NCBI GenBank assembly: GCA_050789445.1 | Contig: JAILXR010000001.1 | Span: forward strand, 1,302,001-1,366,000 | Direction of reading: 5' to 3' | Length of the DNA: 64,000 nt | DNA from: JAWSVE01 sp050789445 | GTDB taxonomy: Bacteria; Pseudomonadota; Gammaproteobacteria; Pseudomonadales; Cellvibrionaceae | Made by a program: the position numbers and the translations under genes | Shown here: positions 1 through 7,679 of the stretch, piece after piece | Layout: each line of letters begins with the position of its first letter | How positions within the stretch are numbered: position 1 is the first letter of the stretch | Notes under the pieces: generated by a model | The model's database searches: none | What the model was told of the DNA's origin: nothing | Seen by the model: only the letters and a program-made list of their open reading frames with translations

Positions 1-40
1 TAAGCTGTATGAACTACAATCGATGGCAAAAAAGCTTTGA
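1..40 (+). CDS. mutS: 3' end of a CDS, probably DNA mismatch repair protein MutS (partial)
   Basis: The first bases keep an open frame from position 2, reading KLYELQSMAKKL and ending at TGA (38-40). A short helical tail of this kind (ALxxLYxL...) is typical of the MutS C-terminus, and mutS directly precedes fdxA in Pseudomonas and relatives. Only 12 codons are visible, so the call rests on tail similarity plus gene order. A hairpin with 8-bp arms (64-71 and 76-83) follows but has no clear T-tract. Confidence 0.5.
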   Translation, partial: KLYELQSMAKKL

Positions 41-98
41 TCTAGCCTCCCTTCCATCGGCTAATCCTTATAGTCATAAGGATATAACTTCGACGCTC

Positions 99-126
99 TT
101 TAACATGGCGCAAATTCTGATAGAAT
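99..126 (+). promoter_or_regulatory. Candidate sigma70-type promoter of fdxA
   Basis: TTTAAC (99-104) and TAGAAT (121-126) lie 16 bases apart, and the fdxA start codon follows about 33 bases downstream. The -10 matches consensus at five of six positions and the -35 is weak. Assigned by eye only. Confidence 0.4.
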
Positions 127-159
127 GCGCCCCTAAATTTTTCTACGGGAGTTCACGTC

Positions 160-483
160 ATGACATTCATCGTTGGCGATAACTGCATTAAATGCAAACA
201 CACTGACTGCGTCGAAGTATGCCCTGTCGACTGCTTTTACGAAGGCCCTAACTTCCTAGTCATACATCCTGATGAATGTATTGATTGTGCTCTCTGTGAG
301 CCAGAATGCCCTGCGAATGCGATCTTCTCTGAAGACGAGCTTCCAGCTGATCAAGCTGAATTCTTGGAACTCAATGCGGAACTTGCAGAAGTTTGGCCGA
401 ACATCACAGAGAAAAAAGATGCGCCTGAAGACGCTGAAGAATGGGATGGCGTTGAAAACAAATTACAGTACCTTGAAAGATAA
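160..483 (+). CDS. fdxA: Seven-iron ferredoxin FdxA
   Basis: A 107-residue cytosolic electron carrier of the FdxA/FdI type, which holds one 3Fe-4S and one 4Fe-4S cluster. The cysteine ladder is complete: C9, C12, C17, C21 in the first motif (CIKCKHTDCVEVCP) and C40, C43, C46, C50 in the second (CIDCALCEPECP). The acidic C-terminal extension beyond residue 55 is normal for the family. A GGGAG ribosome-binding site lies about 8 bases before the ATG. The preceding mutS tail matches the usual pseudomonad order. Electron partners cannot be deduced from the sequence. Confidence 0.95.
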   Translation: MTFIVGDNCIKCKHTDCVEVCPVDCFYEGPNFLVIHPDECIDCALCEPECPANAIFSEDELPADQAEFLELNAELAEVWPNITEKKDAPEDAEEWDGVENKLQYLER

Positions 484-576
484 GTCCTAAACACAATCTA
501 AAGTAGTGAAATTCAACTTTCCCAACGATGTAAGAGTTCTCTATACATCGCATATCATCTAAAAATTCCTTCAAGT

Positions 577-611
577 GATTATTTGTGTTGGCCTACTCCA
601 CACAAATAATC
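577..611. repeat. Inverted repeat downstream of fdxA
   Basis: Arms GATTATTTGTGT (577-588) and ACACAAATAATC (600-611) are perfectly complementary around an 11-base loop. It may end fdxA transcription, but only a mixed pyrimidine stretch follows, not a clean T-tract. Confidence 0.45.
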
Positions 612-772
612 AACTTCGCTCTTTCTTAAAATGACAAATACACGCCCCAAACTCCTTTTCCCTTTTATTTGATTGATTATTTTTTTACTCTTAGACCATT
701 ACGAGCATAAAGCCTTTTTAACTATCGATGGTTATTCGACGTATTTTAAAAACTGCGATCACATATTTTATA

Positions 773-1747
773 ATGAACAAAATTACCTTTTTTCTTTGCT
801 TAATGTTTATCTCAAACCATTCATTTTCACGTGATAGCAAAGGTACTTTTTCATTTGCTCTAGAAAATGATTTGATAGGATCTGGCTCAGACAAGCATTA
901 CACACACGGAACTGAATTTTCTTACGTCAGTGATACCTATGTTCCAAACTGGCTTAAAACTACGGCTAGCTTCTTTCCTTTTCACGAATCTAATAATGAC
1001 ACTCGCTACTCGTGGTCCCTTGGACAAAAAATATTTACACCTTCAAATTTAGAAAAAGAAGAGCTGATCGAGGATGATCGGCCCTATGCTGGCTGGCTAA
1101 ACTTAAGCCTAGGCTTAGTGACCGAGGACATCCAAGAAAACTATCGACATGTAGATTCGATTGAATTTATTTTTGGCGTAGTCGGCCCAAAATCTATGGC
1201 AGAAAATATTCAGAAATCCATACACAGACGAACGGGTTCTACACCTCCTCAAGGCTGGGACAATCAACTAGACGATGAATACACCTTGGACTTACGTTAT
1301 CGACGAAGTTGGATCATTCCTATCATCAATAACCGTTTTGATTATTTACCCAGTGTTGGATTTACTGCTGGCTCATCTCAACGACTTCTGAACTTTGGCG
1401 GGACATTGCGAATAGGATCTGGATTGTTTTCTGATTTTGGCCCCCCTCTCATCCGTCCTACAGCATCGGGAGCCTACTACTTCAAACCCGATCAGCCTTT
1501 CTACTGGTATTTTTTTATTGGACTACATGGCCGCTTTGTTGATTACAATATTTTCCTAGACGGCAATATTGATGATAAGAGCCACAGCGTAAAACGATTA
1601 AGCTGGGTAGGTGACATTCAAACAGGTTTTATTTTAGGAACAGGTAACTGGCGATTATCGCTCACTAATATCTTCCGAACCAAAGAGTTTGAGAAGCAAA
1701 ATAATCCTGATGACTTTGGTTCTTTGGTGTTGTCTTATCGGTTTTAA
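773..1747 (+). CDS. LpxR-like lipid A deacylase / DUF2219 outer-membrane beta-barrel protein
   Basis: A DUF2219 protein, the family of Salmonella LpxR, which removes the 3'-acyloxyacyl group from lipid A in the outer membrane. The frame extends upstream to 728, but the ATG at 773 gives a 324-residue protein with a clean signal peptide (MNKITFFLCLMFISNHSFS), so it is preferred. The mature N-terminus carries the family pattern ENDLIGSGSDKHYTHG. Alternating aromatic strands run to a final SLVLSYRF, a typical barrel terminus ending in Phe. The family assignment is secure. Enzymatic activity is inferred, because many DUF2219 proteins are uncharacterised. It stands alone between fdxA and the tRNA-Ser region. 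Confidence 0.8.
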   Translation: MNKITFFLCLMFISNHSFSRDSKGTFSFALENDLIGSGSDKHYTHGTEFSYVSDTYVPNWLKTTASFFPFHESNNDTRYSWSLGQKIFTPSNLEKEELIEDDRPYAGWLNLSLGLVTEDIQENYRHVDSIEFIFGVVGPKSMAENIQKSIHRRTGSTPPQGWDNQLDDEYTLDLRYRRSWIIPIINNRFDYLPSVGFTAGSSQRLLNFGGTLRIGSGLFSDFGPPLIRPTASGAYYFKPDQPFYWYFFIGLHGRFVDYNIFLDGNIDDKSHSVKRLSWVGDIQTGFILGTGNWRLSLTNIFRTKEFEKQNNPDDFGSLVLSYRF

Positions 1748-1806
1748 TGGGCGTCTGGCAGTGTTTAGGAAGGAATGGCAGATAGGCGAGATAACATTTC
1801 TTTTAC

Positions 1807-1876
1807 CGCATAAAAAAACCGCTGAGCAAGCGGCATTTTGGTACTGCGAAATAAAAAATGGCGGAGAGGGAGGGAT
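1807..1876 (-). repeat. 70-bp direct repeat, copy 1 (tRNA-Ser 3' end plus terminator)
   Basis: This 70-bp segment is identical, base for base by eye, to 1998-2067. Read on the minus strand it contains the last 18 bases of tRNA-Ser including CCA, a spacer, and the rho-independent terminator. Here no tRNA body precedes it; the hairpin chain at 1884-1981 does instead. Confidence 0.9.
1812..1833 (-). terminator. Duplicated rho-independent terminator
   Basis: On the minus strand a CCGCT/AGCGG stem (1819-1833) with a five-base loop is followed by seven Ts (1818 down to 1812). It is the second copy of the tRNA-Ser terminator, 191 bases further downstream. Confidence 0.65.
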
Positions 1877-1883
1877 ATCATTA

Positions 1884-1981
1884 CAACAGCTTGTGGCTGT
1901 TGCAACCCTTCGGGCTTCGCCGTTTCACGGCTCGTGCTAAATGCTCTCGCATTTAGTCGAACAACGAGGGTCCTCACCCTC
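1884..1981 (-). other. Chain of hairpins downstream of tRNA-Ser, possible structured RNA
   Basis: Consecutive hairpins fill the 121 bases between the two 70-bp repeats: arms 1884-1890/1896-1902 (CAACAGC/GCTGTTG), a short CCC/GGG at 1906-1914, 1919-1923/1927-1931 (GCCGT/ACGGC), 1937-1944/1949-1956 (CTAAATGC/GCATTTAG) and 1966-1971/1976-1981 (GAGGGT/ACCCTC). On the minus strand the loops include GAGA, GAA and GAGG, resembling GNRA-type loops. No protein-coding frame explains it. RNA function is inference. Confidence 0.55.
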
Positions 1982-1997
1982 CCTCGGCCAAATTTCG

Positions 1998-2139
<142 letters not shown>

Positions 2140-2351
2140 AGAAGGTGCGCGATAATACCACATTCGGCAAAAAATCATAGATTCTAAACCGCTTTTGAGG
2201 AATTTCTTCTCGATTTCACTCAATAACTTAGCTTTAACAAGACAGAAAAAATAAACGAATATTTTTTCATCAATAGAAAATGACTTTATCTTCACTCATT
2301 AATTTTTATAGGCTTCATAAACTTAAACAATAATTCAGAATACCAAAAACC

Positions 2352-2379
2352 ACAAAAGCAGCCTTTAGGCTGCTTTTGT
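2352..2379 (-). terminator. Rho-independent terminator of csrA
   Basis: Perfect 12-bp arms ACAAAAGCAGCC (2352-2363) and GGCTGCTTTTGT (2368-2379) surround a four-base loop. The GC core is flanked by A/T runs so it can act on either strand. It lies 44 bases after the csrA stop. Confidence 0.75.
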
Positions 2380-2422
2380 TTGAGGAACAATCTTTTTACT
2401 AATGCTTAAAAAATATTAAGCT

Positions 2423-2611
2423 TTACTGATTGCCAGACTGGTCTTGCTTTTCTTTTTGAATCCGCTGATAAATCTCTTCACGATGAACAGCGATTTCTTT
2501 TGGCGCATTGACACCAATACGGACTTGGTTGCCCTTCACACCTAGCACTGTGACAGTGACTTCGTCACCAACCATCAGTGTTTCGCCTATACGGCGAGTT
2601 AAAATTAACAT
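2423..2611 (-). CDS. csrA: Carbon storage regulator CsrA/RsmA
   Basis: A 62-residue RNA-binding global post-transcriptional regulator that binds GGA motifs in 5' leaders as a homodimer. The sequence is canonical: MLILTRR at the N-terminus, the GDEVTVTVLGVKGNQVRIG beta strands and the VHREEIY motif with R44, the key RNA contact. Length matches the family. A strong AAGGAG ribosome-binding site lies about 10 bases before the ATG. It sits downstream of lysC and upstream of tRNA-Ser on the same strand, the usual order. The 277 bases before it probably hold its own promoter(s). Confidence 0.97.
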   Translation of the reverse strand: MLILTRRIGETLMVGDEVTVTVLGVKGNQVRIGVNAPKEIAVHREEIYQRIQKEKQDQSGNQ

Positions 2612-2888
2612 TTCTAAAAATCTCCTTAGTTCATCCTGTAAGCGTAACGCCGATAGAAATGGCGTTGTCTAACCCCCTTTCCTTCGTCCTTATATAAGAA
2701 TAATAGCTGCTTTTGAGAATTTACCAGTTTTTTGAGAGTAAATTGGCAAAAAAATCTATCAACAGCTTAAAGAAAAAGAAAAGGCAAAGCAGCTTATTAT
2801 TGGAACCAATTTGTTATTTACCGCTGTAACCATAGTCAGGTTAGTTCTAAACATTGTGCAGAACTTTGGCGGCAAAATCCACATTTTT

Positions 2889-3380
2889 CTACGAATCGTT
2901 CACATTTTCATCTAAATCAAAGGCTGTATGCAAGCTACGCACAGCCAACTCTAAATATCTTTCATCAATAATCACTGAGATCTTAATTTCAGAAGTTGTT
3001 ATCATCTGAATATTGATGTTCTCTCCAGCTAATGTGTTGAACATCTTAGCAGCAACACCAGCATGAGAGCGCATACCAACACCTACTAATGCAACCTTTG
3101 CAATTTGAGCATCAGAGATAACTTCTTTAGCACCAATGTCTTTTGCTACTTTTTCCAAAACAGCCATTGCACTGTCTACATCATTACGATGCACAGTGAA
3201 AGTTAGATCATTCGAATTGTTAGCGGCAGCATTCTGAACTATCACATCAACTTCAATATTTGCTTCACCAATTGGACCAATCACTTTTGATGCAATACCT
3301 GGAATATCGGGAACTCCAGAAACAGTAATTTTTGCTTCGTCACGATTATAGGCAATTCCAGAGACTAGTGGTTGTTCCAT
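2889..3380 (-). CDS. Possible internal in-frame start: aspartate kinase beta subunit
   Basis: In alpha2beta2 aspartate kinases the regulatory half is also translated alone from an internal start. Here the ATG at 3380-3378 begins MEQPLVSGIAYNRDEAKI, exactly at the start of the first ACT domain. A GAGGA stands about ten bases upstream. That would give a 163-residue protein sharing the lysC stop codon. The site and spacing are visible; use of this start is inferred from the family. Confidence 0.45.
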   Translation of the reverse strand: MEQPLVSGIAYNRDEAKITVSGVPDIPGIASKVIGPIGEANIEVDVIVQNAAANNSNDLTFTVHRNDVDSAMAVLEKVAKDIGAKEVISDAQIAKVALVGVGMRSHAGVAAKMFNTLAGENINIQMITTSEIKISVIIDERYLELAVRSLHTAFDLDENVNDS

Positions 3381-4124
3381 CGATTTATCTTCCTCATCGA
3401 GTGTAATTAATGTACCCGGGCCTTCTTCGAAACTCGACAAAACGCGCAATGGGACTTTATATTTTCCGGCAAATTCTACCGCTCTAATTTGTAGTACTTT
3501 TGATCCTTGGCTTGCCATCTCTAACATTTCTTCAAATGTAATTTTCTCTAACCGAGATGCTTTTGGGACCATTCTCGGATCTGTTGTATAAACGCCATCA
3601 ACATCGGTATAAATTTGGCACTCATCTGCATTTAAAGCTGCCGCAAGCGCAACACCTGTCGTGTCAGAACCGCCTCGCCCCAATGTTGTGATATTGCCGT
3701 TTTCATCGACACCTTGGAATCCTGCGACAACAAGCACACGATTTGCATCTAAATCAGCTTTCATCGTATCCGCATCAATTTTTTGAATACGCGCTTTGGT
3801 ATGAGCACTATCCGTTAAAATTCGAACCTGTTGACCGGTATATGATTTTGCATCAAGGCCACGCTTTTTAAGTGCCATGCACAACAAGGCAATCGTCACT
3901 TGTTCACCCGTGGACACCAATACATCCATTTCTCGAGGATCTGGTTTATCTTGAATAGCGTTAGCAAGACCAATTAAGCGGTTCGTTTCTCCACTCATGG
4001 CAGAAACAACAATCACGAGATCATGCCCATCTTGCTTGAATCGTGACACTCGATCAGCAACTGCTTCTATCCTCTCCACGGTCCCTACAGATGTGCCACC
4101 GTATTTTTGTACGTATAAACCCAT
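2889..4124 (-). CDS. lysC: Aspartate kinase LysC (with ACT domains)
   Basis: Phosphorylates aspartate at the entry to lysine, threonine, methionine and diaminopimelate synthesis. The protein has 411 residues, the usual length for the alpha2beta2-type enzyme. The kinase domain begins MGLYVQKYGGTSVG, with GRGGSDTTGVALAAAL further in. Two C-terminal ACT regulatory domains run from about residue 260 to the end. An internal in-frame ATG at residue 249 (3378-3380 on this strand), preceded by GAGGA, could start a separate beta subunit as in related enzymes. It lies between alaS and csrA in conserved order. Feedback control through the ACT domains is expected from the family. Confidence 0.96.
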   Translation of the reverse strand: MGLYVQKYGGTSVGTVERIEAVADRVSRFKQDGHDLVIVVSAMSGETNRLIGLANAIQDKPDPREMDVLVSTGEQVTIALLCMALKKRGLDAKSYTGQQVRILTDSAHTKARIQKIDADTMKADLDANRVLVVAGFQGVDENGNITTLGRGGSDTTGVALAAALNADECQIYTDVDGVYTTDPRMVPKASRLEKITFEEMLEMASQGSKVLQIRAVEFAGKYKVPLRVLSSFEEGPGTLITLDEEDKSMEQPLVSGIAYNRDEAKITVSGVPDIPGIASKVIGPIGEANIEVDVIVQNAAANNSNDLTFTVHRNDVDSAMAVLEKVAKDIGAKEVISDAQIAKVALVGVGMRSHAGVAAKMFNTLAGENINIQMITTSEIKISVIIDERYLELAVRSLHTAFDLDENVNDS

Positions 4125-4299
4125 TATAACTTGATCTCATTCCTGCACTGATCACCTGTGCATTAGTAATTTACTGACATGTATAGCTATAAATGTTGGC
4201 TCAAGGAAAATTAAACCAACAAGTCTAAAGCCAAGCAGAATCAAAAAGTGCTGCATTTAACTACAAACAACGTAAAAAGTTAAGATTGAAAAACAATCA

Positions 4300-6900
4300 T
4301 TAACTAATTTGTTGCTCCACCCACTCAGAAACCGCTTCAAGTGCTGGTTTTAATGCCGACGGATCGGTACCACCGCCTTGAGCCATATCTGGACGGCCAC
4401 CGCCTTTGCCGCCAACTTTCGTGGCAACCTCTTTCATCAAGTCACCTGCTTTGACGCTACTTGTCAGTGGTTTAGTCACACCAGCCACTAAAGAAATTTT
4501 ATCGCCTTCGACTGCAGCAAGGATAACAACTGCTTTTTCGCCTAGCTTGTTCTTAAGTTGATCAACCATATCACGCAAACTTTTGCCATCAACACCTTCA
4601 ACCAAAACAGCTAAGACTTTTATATCTCCAACAATTTTTGCCTGACTCAACAAATCATCACTCGAAGAACTAGCTAACTTGCCTTTCAACACTGAAACTT
4701 CTTTTTCTAACTGACGATGATTCGCCACAAGCTGTTCTACTTTTTCAACAACGCGATCCACATTTGATTTTGTTAATTGGCCAATTTTTTCTAAGGTACT
4801 TTTTTGCTCATCAAATAAAGCTAACGCTTTTAAACCTGTTACAGCTTCGATTCGTCTGACACCTGCTGCAATACCAGACTCAGACACAATCCGCATCAAA
4901 CCAATGTCGCCTGTTCTACTGACATGTGTACCACCACATAATTCAACAGAAAAACCATCGCCCATTGTCAATACACGAACTTCGTTTCCATACTTTTCCC
5001 CAAATAAAGCCATGGCGCCTTTTTGTTTGGCGGCTTCCATATCACACAATTCAGTTTTCACTTCTGTGTTCGCTAATATTTGTTGATTAACCATTTTTTC
5101 AATAGTGGATAATTCTTCTTGTGTGACGGCCTCTAGATGAGAAAAATCAAATCGTAATTTTTCTGAATCTACCAAAGAACCTTTCTGAGTCACATGCTCG
5201 CCTAAAATTTTTCGAAGCGCCGCGTGCAATAAATGAGTTGCCGAATGGTTTAACGCTGTCGCTTGTCGAACATTATCGTCAACGATAGCCTCTACAGAAT
5301 CTTTAGCTTTAAAAGTACCGGCCAACACTTTACCGATATGCAAATGATGCTCACCACTTTTTAAACAATCGCGCACTTCAAACTTTGCAGTTGACGTAGA
5401 TATATAACCGGTATCGCCAGCTTGACCGCCAGACTCTGCATAGAAAGGTGTTTCATTCAAAACTAAAACGCCCTCTTCGCCCTCGTTAATTTCTGCAGCT
5501 TCGTTTTCACCCACAATAATTGCATGAACTGAACTCTTACCCGCAAGATCGTTATAGCCCGTAAAATTTGTTTTACCTGACAAAGAATGATTTTTTGTGT
5601 AATCAACAGAGAATTGATCACCTGCGGAAGATTTTTTCTTTTGCCCTTCCATGTACTTTTCAAAACCCGCTAAATCAATCGTTAGGTTTTTTTCGCGAGC
5701 AATGTCATTGGTGAGGTCTGTAGGAAACCCGTAAGTATCGTGTAATTTAAACACTACATCACCAGGGATTTCTGTTCCTTTTAAATCGTCCAGAGCTGCC
5801 GTTAAAACAGCCATGCCCTTTTCAAGGGTTTTAGCGAACTGGCCTTCTTCAGCTAACAATACCTTTTCGATAATTGATTGCTGTTTTTTTAATTCAGGAT
5901 AAGCCTCACCCATTTCTTCAACCAAAGCAGAAACTAACGTAGAGAAAAATGGTTTGCCCTGTCCTAATTTATTTCCATGACGAACTGCTCGACGAATAAT
6001 ACGACGCAATACATAACCACGTCCTTCATTCGACGGAATAACGCCATCTGTAATCATGAATGAACACGAACGAATATGATCAGCAATAACGCGTAACGAC
6101 TGGTTACTTAAATCTTTTGCACCAGTTGCTTTTGCGGCAGCTTTTAATAAAGTTTGAAATAAATCGATATCATAATTATTGTGAACGCCCTGCATCACTG
6201 CAGCCATACGCTCCAAACCCATGCCCGTATCGACAGAAGGTTTAGGAAGGTTTTTTAACGAGCCATCCGTTTGACGCTCAAATTGCATGAACACTAAATT
6301 CCAAATTTCAATATAGCGATCTAAGTCATCATCAGGACTTCCTGGTGGTCCACCCGGAACATCTTCACCATGATCGTAGAAAATTTCTGAACAAGGCCCA
6401 CAAGGACCGGTATCACCCATTTGCCAAAAATTATCTTCATCCAAACGGGACATACGCTTTGGATCAACACCAATTTTTTTCGTCCAAATGTCCGCCGCTT
6501 CATCATCAGAAATATGTACAGTGACCCAAAGGCGCTCTTTAGGAATCTTTAACTCTTCCGTTAAAAACTGCCAAGCAAAACGAATAGCATCTTCTTTAAA
6601 ATAATCACCAAAACTAAAGTTGCCCAACATTTCGAAAAAAGTATGATGCCGAGCTGTGTAACCCACGTTTTCAAGATCATTGTGTTTTCCACCAGCGCGT
6701 ACACATCGCTGTGAACTCGTAGCACGCTGATACGGTCTCCCTTCTTGCCCCAAGAACACATCTTTAAATTGCACCATACCGGCATTGGTAAAAAGCAACG
6801 TGGGATCATTGCCAGGCACTAACGAACTACTATCGACAATGGTGTGATCATTTTTTTCGAAAAATTTCAAAAACGCTTGGCGAATATCTGCGCTCTTCAT
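4300..6900 (-). CDS. alaS: Alanine--tRNA ligase
   Basis: Cytosolic class II synthetase that charges tRNA-Ala and edits mischarged Ser/Gly. At 866 residues it is close to the E. coli length. The order is catalytic domain (residues 1-450, with the RHHTFFEMLGNFSFGDYF motif), editing domain with the zinc-type motif HSATHLLH...CGGTHV, and a C-terminal coiled-coil/C-Ala domain ending in a glycine-rich GGKGGGRPDMAQGGG stretch. The start MKSADIRQAFLKFFE is the family consensus. In many gammaproteobacteria recA-recX precede alaS; here they are absent and the upstream side is an accessory patch. Confidence 0.97.
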   Translation of the reverse strand: MKSADIRQAFLKFFEKNDHTIVDSSSLVPGNDPTLLFTNAGMVQFKDVFLGQEGRPYQRATSSQRCVRAGGKHNDLENVGYTARHHTFFEMLGNFSFGDYFKEDAIRFAWQFLTEELKIPKERLWVTVHISDDEAADIWTKKIGVDPKRMSRLDEDNFWQMGDTGPCGPCSEIFYDHGEDVPGGPPGSPDDDLDRYIEIWNLVFMQFERQTDGSLKNLPKPSVDTGMGLERMAAVMQGVHNNYDIDLFQTLLKAAAKATGAKDLSNQSLRVIADHIRSCSFMITDGVIPSNEGRGYVLRRIIRRAVRHGNKLGQGKPFFSTLVSALVEEMGEAYPELKKQQSIIEKVLLAEEGQFAKTLEKGMAVLTAALDDLKGTEIPGDVVFKLHDTYGFPTDLTNDIAREKNLTIDLAGFEKYMEGQKKKSSAGDQFSVDYTKNHSLSGKTNFTGYNDLAGKSSVHAIIVGENEAAEINEGEEGVLVLNETPFYAESGGQAGDTGYISTSTAKFEVRDCLKSGEHHLHIGKVLAGTFKAKDSVEAIVDDNVRQATALNHSATHLLHAALRKILGEHVTQKGSLVDSEKLRFDFSHLEAVTQEELSTIEKMVNQQILANTEVKTELCDMEAAKQKGAMALFGEKYGNEVRVLTMGDGFSVELCGGTHVSRTGDIGLMRIVSESGIAAGVRRIEAVTGLKALALFDEQKSTLEKIGQLTKSNVDRVVEKVEQLVANHRQLEKEVSVLKGKLASSSSDDLLSQAKIVGDIKVLAVLVEGVDGKSLRDMVDQLKNKLGEKAVVILAAVEGDKISLVAGVTKPLTSSVKAGDLMKEVATKVGGKGGGRPDMAQGGGTDPSALKPALEAVSEWVEQQIS

Positions 6901-7497
6901 GTAATACGTCCGCTATATATCAATTAAAATTTAGGATTTAAAGTAAGAGTGATTTTTTAACGTTAGGAGAAAAATAACCCCCAAACCTAGACCTATTCCA
7001 CTCGCTCACCTTCAACTCACCCCATAAATCACATAGGGCTAAACGACGGAAAGCGAGTCTAGATCGCAAAATGCCGCAATGTTAGGGTTTACCGTGCAAT
7101 GACACAATAGTAGAAGGAAGATTACGGCGAATTTTAGCTATGCGACTCTACATTTAAGGCAAAGTTATAGCCAATAAGCGATCTATACGGATATAAAAGC
7201 CTTACGACCCCACCCGCACTAAGATTTTGCAGTGTATATGGATACCTTTTACATTCAGTAATTCTTACCTGTGACACATTCTTAGCAAGACTAAAGAGCA
7301 ATCCAAACCGGTAAATACTGCAAAACAAGAATAGCTGAACGAAAAATACCAATAAAAACAACAGCTTAAAAACCTATGGCGCGCCATTCTCTCGACATTA
7401 TCTCGCTAAGGCGGTTTAATGCTCAAAATCTGTAAGAAACCCGCTACGGCAGTGCAAATAGGTTTATACCGTTGCACCGTTTTAATTAGCGTTAAAT
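6901..7497. other. Gene-free stretch upstream of alaS
   Basis: No convincing coding frame on either strand. It should contain the alaS promoter on the minus strand. The minus-strand open frame at 7134-7361 has no family features. The stretch ends where the palindrome array begins. Confidence 0.5.
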
Positions 7498-7668
7498 GTG
7501 TCTAGATATAGACACCAACCGAAATATATAGCGTGGTCTGATATAGACACCAAAATTAGAATTTGATGCCGGTGCCTATATGTAGACACCCCGAAATATG
7601 TAGCGTGGTCACATGTAGACACCAACTTCATATTTGGCAGAAAAAGTGTCTAGATCTGACCACGCTAT
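7498..7668. repeat. Array of five related imperfect palindromes
   Basis: Five units of about 18-19 bases share the pattern GTGtct-N-TAGACACC: 7498-7516, 7533-7551, 7572-7590, 7605-7623, and an inverted-orientation unit at 7646-7663. Units 1-2 and 3-4 form two tandem pairs joined by related linkers (CGAAATATATAGC and CGAAATATGTAGC). The first is almost a perfect palindrome. No transposase is visible. The array ends 11 bases before the integron-type core site. Confidence 0.75.
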
Positions 7669-7679
7669 CTATTAAACTG

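Noticed and set aside
728..772. Upstream start for the LpxR-like protein
   Set aside because: The extra 15 residues precede a complete signal peptide beginning at 773, so they would spoil export.
7134..7361. Minus-strand 75-residue hydrophobic frame
   Set aside because: No ribosome-binding site or family features; probably chance in an AT-rich gap.
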